From the NCBI GenBank assembly GCA_027031145.1, contig JALVEG010000345.1, positions 1 through 27,322 of the forward strand: 27,322 nt of DNA, read 5' to 3'. Below the pieces are notes generated by a model. That model was given only the letters and a program-made list of their open reading frames with translations. It searched no databases and was not told the origin of the DNA. Position numbers and translations under genes: made by a program. Each line of letters starts with the position of its first letter. The stretch's first letter is position 1. This DNA comes from Saprospiraceae bacterium. GTDB taxonomy: Bacteria; Bacteroidota; Bacteroidia; Chitinophagales; Saprospiraceae. This document shows positions 25,001-27,322 of this stretch, piece by piece.

Positions 25001-27322
25001 ACTTCAATAGCAATAGTTCTGGATACTGTCACTCAACTTTGTATGGCACATGATACTATTTTATATCTTGATGAAAATGGATTTGGAGTTTTGGATCCAT
25101 ATGACATTTATTCAGGAAACGGTGGATGCGGTGGATCTGACGATATAACCCTTGTTGCCGAGCCGGATACATTCAATTGTGATGATCTGGGTGAAAACTT
25201 TGTTCAACTTATAGTTACGGATAATGTTACTGGGAATAGCGATACATGCGGATCTGTTGTTACGGTTATAGATACAATAGCACCGTTATGTTTAGTACAA
25301 AATACCGATGTCTATCTTGATGATAATGGTACAGCTCATTTGACATTTGAAGATATTGATAATGGAAGTTATGATCCTTGCGGAATGATTGTTGATACAT
25401 TATTGAGCAATGATACATTTGATTGTACTCAGACCGATACGGTTCAGGTAGTTACTGTAACATTGACTGATAATAGCAATAATACATCTACTTGCGAGGC
25501 TGACATTACCGTACTTGATACTATTGCACCCCAATGTGAAGCCGTAGATACATTAGTTATATTCCTGGATACTACCGGAATGGCTGTTATCAATGGTCAA
25601 AATGTAGATAATGGTAGTAGTGACCAGTGTGGATTTATTGATTTAGAGGTTAGTCCGGATACATTTTATTGCAATGATGCGAGTATTCCGGCAGAATTTA
25701 TTTTAACAGTAACAGATAATAGTGGAAATTCAAGTCAGTGCTCCGGAATAGTAATACCACTTGATACAATATCTCCGACAATTATTTGCCCGGCAGATAC
25801 GACAATATCATGTACCGATGTTCCCGAAGAACAATATTACGTAGATGAATTTGGAGAACCGGAGATATATGATAATTGCTCACAGGGAGGTGATTATACA
25901 GAGACAGATGTGATGAGTATAGATAATTGTGGTGCAGGATTTATTGCCAGAAATTTCCAGGTAACCGATCCCAGCGGCAATACATCAATGTGTACCCAAT
26001 TGATAACAATTGAATCAACTGATAATTTCGGGGAAGAAGATATTACCTGGCCTGCAGATACAGTATATGTAGAAAACTGTTATTCGACTGATCCTGATTC
26101 AATCAATAGTTTTCCTGTGTTGGATACAAGTGATGCGGAATGTTCTGATATTACAACGGATTATGAAGATACCAATCTTACTCCGGGAGGAAGTTGCAAT
26201 GATACAATTCAAAGAGTTTGGACAGTAGTGGATTCTTGTCAATATGATATGGATCCGGCTACAGGAATTTATCAGGATACTCAATTGATTATTGTATTTG
26301 ATACACTGGCTCCTTTGATTTACGCTCCATCTGATACTACGATTACAGTAACAAATGATGAATGTCAAAATGTTTATGTAGATTTATACGGTTATGTAGT
26401 GGATTGCGATCCTAATGTTGTAGTTACAAATGATTCTCCGTATGCAGATGATCCTAATAGTGCCGATGCTTCAGGATATTATCCGGAAGGGGAATGGGAT
26501 ATTACAATAACGGCAACAGATCAATGTGGTAATGATTCAACATATTTATACAATGTTAAAGTTGAATTTCCAAATTATTGTAAAAAAGCGACTTTTGAGA
26601 TAACCGAGGATCAAAATGTTCTTGTTTTTGTCGATGAAGTAACTACTACTACTCCTGATTGTGCTGATATGTCACTGTCAAATACTGATCCTGATTTAGA
26701 TAGTATATATTATTATTGTTCGGACTTAGGGAATAGCGAACTAAATGTTTATAAATATAATCAGAATGGAGAATTAATTGATTCCTGTGTGTCGGCGATC
26801 ACGATTATAGATCCGAATAATTTCTGTGACGGCAATTTAGTATCAGGACTTAAAGGTAATATTTTGACAGAGTATGGTGAAGGGGTGGAAAATGCAGAAG
26901 TAGAATTAAATGGAGATGGTGAAATGAAAGAGTCAACCAATGTCGCAGGAAAATTTGAATTTATGCCTCTTTATGAATCCGGTTATTATTCGATCAAACC
27001 TATGAAGAACGATGACATAATGAATGGAATCAGTACAATGGATATTATCAATATTCAAAAGCATATCCTCGGTATTGCCCAGTTGGATTCTCCGTATAAG
27101 ATGATATCAGCAGATATAGATAATAATAATAGAATCTCTGCTTCGGATATTCTTAATTTAAGAAAAGTGATATTAGGTGATGAGACTATTTTTATCAACA
27201 ATAACAGTTGGAAGTTTATAGATGCATCTTATAATTTTGAAAACGTTAATAATCCGTTTTATGAAAATTACCCTCAAGAGATAAATATTAAGGGATTAAA
27301 TAAAATTATGGATATTGAATTT
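16049..27322 (+). CDS. giant secreted multi-domain HYR/DUF11 surface protein, 3' end outside window
   Basis: The frame is open from the ATG at 16049 (in-frame TAA at 16028) to the right edge: 3758 codons with no stop. The N-terminus has a long basic stretch then a hydrophobic core, with likely cleavage near A-L-S-Q (36-39). Domains in order: SdrD-B/Cna-B-like (about 46-125); a propeller-like region (about 185-545); a second SdrD-B-like domain (about 557-708, D-K-D-K-D-G-V-Q-D-P-D-E-E-G); three DUF11 repeats (about 711, 878 and 1044, each starting F/L-D-L-A-L with N-Q-G); a PKD-like domain (about 1326-1407); many HYR-like modules (about 1480-3500, D-T-x-x-P-x-C and D-N-C-G motifs); a carboxypeptidase-regulatory-like domain (about 3596-3650); and a dockerin-like pair (about 3655-3710, with D-I-D-N-N-N-R-I-S-A-S-D). 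The cysteines and acidic linkers suggest disulfides and Ca2+ binding. It is probably an adhesin or matrix protein exported by T9SS; a sorting domain would lie beyond the edge. Ligand unknown. Confidence 0.88.
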   Translation, partial: MRELNYLKEIKSRKAYFISLIKIFIPFVLIFYNFNALSQCQANSGEISGTVFKDINFNNIWDVNDEPLEGIKVSVFDNHQQILGEYITQNDGKYIFSGLADGVKYRIEFSYPDDLFLVSGYRNVIFAQAPGCNVDLLLHRPVEYTYDNPELALSMFLQGKITQYRENPVLLSFDSNYNSTSGVEKIASKGDIGSVWGVAFMKTTQQLFSSAFVKQYAFLGPAGLGAIYSTQRTVDGWKTSLFVDLSAQGIDLGTLITNDAKNCDYGSQVGKIGIGAIALSDDEKYLYAVNIYKNELIKIPTDKSKFDEIEEIPVPNPQCVGGNMHTFALKHYKNKLYVGVTCGAEISRKEINSTITVYEYDPVYNIFGEIFSTNYSKGYLHDEPSYDVKTQHWITDIDFTDEGNMIIILNDRTGHRYCNPVNSRLDTQNGDVLLVWNNNGTWELENNGYAGIYTGSGVGNGEGPGGGEFFGYDFWPTNPALHPETTTGSAFALAGTGEVIVPCYDPEAKAYSGGVRSFNTSNGNLNSVLSVYTHTTFPQMGKASGFGDLDAIYDPLPLEIGDYIWFDKDKDGVQDPDEEGISGISISLYDDNCNKVGSTVSDKDGYYLFDNTNVDLNNDGNFESPDILQKYYVVIDDNRFVDDKLTKGSKDYYLTVLNKGSGTNRDNNDSDASVARNICGAFEGKPYVEVFTKSSGQNLYNADFGFAESKIFDLALRKINISNKTVHYGDIVTFKITVFNQGNVPAHDIVVSDYLNTGFDVESVQNPEWIISAGENIARYRYPSTLMPGSSFDVFIKMKVKADVKLEDLVNYAEISSALDPDGNPGNDVDSVMDEDPNNDIGGMPNYLGNNSVLITDDMIDDDGTIDEDDHDPAVVNILDLALQKVIINQNTVFTVGDTITFGFNIFNQGNVIASSYDIVDYLPDNLIFDSKLNPGWIKNSDTTAIFEVLEELPPFSKKQIQIKLIIDPNSKGDEILNFGEISNEKTQDEDSPKDYDSVPNQIRTDDSGGNPGTSTDNQVNSSPMSNVPDEDDQDVASIIITNFDLALTKKALNHNIKKGDDVEYEIEVFNQGAITADKITLVDYLDTGFVLNDPAWAYYSNDNSKVETLLSVGNGKLPPQGLLPGKSVKIKIKLHLDDVADNVDFLVNEVEIKSAFDISGNNLGIYDKDSTPDDIKGNDAKGNDNQLDGDGTNDEDDNDWAKVFVRSRIIFDPCVCLNNATEEGDGQFVISISIVSPSGENWVIDSIYRFYDMASPAPPAPPVEYALGTVVPETINDPKPGLSTYTIQGKQIDGIAYYVRFKNNLGDTQFIDLSSGVCSYDNIVVDGPTGTCMNTTHDYSIQNPDPNATYTWTLPNGGGNITGSNVGNKVTIDWGNVNGEYEVNISASGMDICMSPKTLNVKVGNSTGSLALDDYVVGSVDMNCELKVTPDVVIATPVDPSTPFKVIIIDPEGNILPDNVITSEYIGMDMMVKVIDQCSGQQGMSIVKAIDKQKPELDCVDATVDCDLMGEYPGPEVTDNCDSDPEVIFTNETVDYQDCTSGFTKIITRSYVAIDKYGNMSDPCIQHINVNRLNKNEVVFPDNYLIADNTALTCNTYAVNDEGNPDPSVTGTPHYHGKDLFTICNNNFCETTVGYNDFVLTDNGCEKIIKRTWYVFENCEDITFNNIISYIQTIEIHDLIPPIPTAPDNLVVTTNGWDCNADVLLPVLEIEDNCSTQFKVDMIYPGGMKENSNGGLISLPVGIHHVIYNIYDQCDNLSQLDLTVTVLDKTAPVAVCQSNTTVSLNSFGEADAPALSFDSGSYDDCGVAGIEVRRMFNDDFGSTVHFDCKDLDSTSIMVVLRATDYEGNWNECMVAVNVQHKYPPQITCPDDMQVECDFPYEADSLAKYFGNASATDVCGITLEEEDPAFRFTQCGTGYIKRHFIATGRGGLQRDCYQRIDFENSNPFSDNDITWPEAEQSTSDCGTDHLSPDYFGWPVLNEDQCDLVSMNYSDQTFFGIQDSACYTIVRSWTVLDECQKVNGKFKTWHFDQLIHVDNNIDPFIEPLVDVDTCTYDTACQSGFVTLEAIGSDDCTAADDLQWTYKIDLNNDGTFDTIVYQVGGKAIASGTYPIGTHSILWQVEDRCGNLFVRSQLFTIKNCKKPTAICKDKLVVELGPEVENGDTIAVADILAKLFDGGSYHSCGYPLKYSFSLDVTDTILYLDCSWVRQEEHNITLYVTDIFGNVDQCNTHMTVQDNFYICNPFDRCISYPLDSVVVESCNPDLDPGHGILDSLIVDNSCGCNDYDINYSDTDVSDGTNTCQTIKREWSVDFNCIDLDTTIYFVQTIVVKNHKTPDLICSADIIVDASSSCDTYVSIPSPSYDDGGCNTGLTLINDSPYADLQGGDASGTYPEGTTTVTFTLTDDCGNMSQCSLNVTVIDNSDPVCVSNDTIVALGGDGTVQIDGSFVASGSTDNCGILSISVDPNSFNCDDIGDNIVNIVVTDNSGNQSICSATVSIIDTLTQLCNAQDATIYLDDNGEVVLDPEDIYAGSGGCGGSSDVSLVAEPDTFNCDDIGENTVQLIVTDNTTGISDTCGAIVTVLDTTAPQCLVQNTTVYIDENGEISIDFADIDNGSNDQCGVITSTELSDSSFDCNDIGSAQTVVVTLTDPSNNASTCEAEITVLDTISPICQSVDTTVYLDSQGMATISGNDVGYESTDNCGILSISVDPDSFNCNDLGDNIVNIEVTDNSGNQSTCSATVTVIDTFTQLCNAQDATIYLDDNGEVVLDPEDIYAGSGGCGGSNDVSLVAEPDTFYCDDIGENTVQLIVTDNTTGISDTCESIVTVLDTIAPQCLVQNATVYIDENGEVSIDFADIDNGSNDQCGVISSTELSDSSFDCNDTGNTQTVVVTLTDPSNNTSTCEAEITVLDTISPVCQTVDTITVYLDSTGMAVITGNDVDAGSSDNCGIDNIMVDPDTVFCSDAGENILNITVTDNSDNQSFCTSIAIVLDTVTQLCMAHDTILYLDENGFGVLDPYDIYSGNGGCGGSDDITLVAEPDTFNCDDLGENFVQLIVTDNVTGNSDTCGSVVTVIDTIAPLCLVQNTDVYLDDNGTAHLTFEDIDNGSYDPCGMIVDTLLSNDTFDCTQTDTVQVVTVTLTDNSNNTSTCEADITVLDTIAPQCEAVDTLVIFLDTTGMAVINGQNVDNGSSDQCGFIDLEVSPDTFYCNDASIPAEFILTVTDNSGNSSQCSGIVIPLDTISPTIICPADTTISCTDVPEEQYYVDEFGEPEIYDNCSQGGDYTETDVMSIDNCGAGFIARNFQVTDPSGNTSMCTQLITIESTDNFGEEDITWPADTVYVENCYSTDPDSINSFPVLDTSDAECSDITTDYEDTNLTPGGSCNDTIQRVWTVVDSCQYDMDPATGIYQDTQLIIVFDTLAPLIYAPSDTTITVTNDECQNVYVDLYGYVVDCDPNVVVTNDSPYADDPNSADASGYYPEGEWDITITATDQCGNDSTYLYNVKVEFPNYCKKATFEITEDQNVLVFVDEVTTTTPDCADMSLSNTDPDLDSIYYYCSDLGNSELNVYKYNQNGELIDSCVSAITIIDPNNFCDGNLVSGLKGNILTEYGEGVENAEVELNGDGEMKESTNVAGKFEFMPLYESGYYSIKPMKNDDIMNGISTMDIINIQKHILGIAQLDSPYKMISADIDNNNRISASDILNLRKVILGDETIFINNNSWKFIDASYNFENVNNPFYENYPQEINIKGLNKIMDIEF
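23311..25768 (+). repeat. in-frame 735/738-base super-repeat of three HYR-like modules
   Basis: A block of three modules (A-B-C, 245-246 residues) begins at 23558, 24293 and 25031, each at T-Q-L-C. Copies 1 and 2 are nearly identical: an 82-base run is exact between 23585-23666 and 24320-24401. Copy 3 has diverged. A lone C-type module (about 23311-23557) precedes them, so the order is C-ABC-ABC-ABC. Each module has about four cysteines (x-C-x at the start, Q-C-G or N-C-G, F-x-C-N/D-D, T/S-C-x near the end). Confidence 0.9.

Overview
The window is AT-rich bacterial DNA from a member of the Bacteroidota. Three things point there. Several proteins carry type IX secretion (T9SS) C-terminal sorting domains with a YPNPA-like start. 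Promoter -7 boxes of the Bacteroidota form TAnnTTTG lie in front of most genes. An ExbD tail, a GcdH-like dehydrogenase and an IS1182-type transposase of Bacteroidota style are also present. The giant HYR/DUF11 surface protein with a dockerin-like tail resembles proteins of the Saprospiraceae group; that narrower placement is inference from protein style.

Left part (1-6244): the tail of an ExbD-type energy-transducing protein, a complete sodium/sugar symporter, then a 1217-residue secreted protein. The secreted protein joins a pappalysin-like (M43) zinc protease domain to a right-handed beta-helix, a helical region and a T9SS tail. The gap before it holds a perfect 35-base hairpin.

Middle part (6245-14056): two related secreted propeller-like proteins (6433-7950 on + and 11940-13766 on -) face each other. 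Between them lie an intact IS1182-family element (8192-9989), dispersed Bacteroidota-type repeats and a glutaryl-CoA dehydrogenase-like gene. Both paralogues have the same 18-base palindrome in the same relative position downstream. One paralogue has a sorting domain and 3' flank far richer in G+C than its body. The other has an orphan sorting domain, without a passenger, fused in frame in front of its signal peptide. Together these suggest that T9SS sorting domains are reshuffled as separable cassettes here.

Right part (14057-27322): a PnuC-type nicotinamide riboside transporter (-) diverges from a tRNA-Arg(TCT) gene (+), each with a clear -7 box. After the tRNA come a terminator, a long hairpin, and a tandem array of four 84-base units plus decayed copies. 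The units share 13 bases with the 3' end of the tRNA. The rest of the window is one open frame of more than 3758 codons running off the right edge. It encodes a giant secreted, multi-domain, probably adhesive protein: SdrD-B-like domains, a propeller-like region, three DUF11 domains, many HYR-like modules (including a 245-residue super-repeat present three times), a carboxypeptidase-regulatory-like domain and a dockerin-like domain.

Taken together the window is mainly a cell-surface and secretion region (T9SS cargo, adhesin, secreted protease) interspersed with a few housekeeping genes and rich in repeats.
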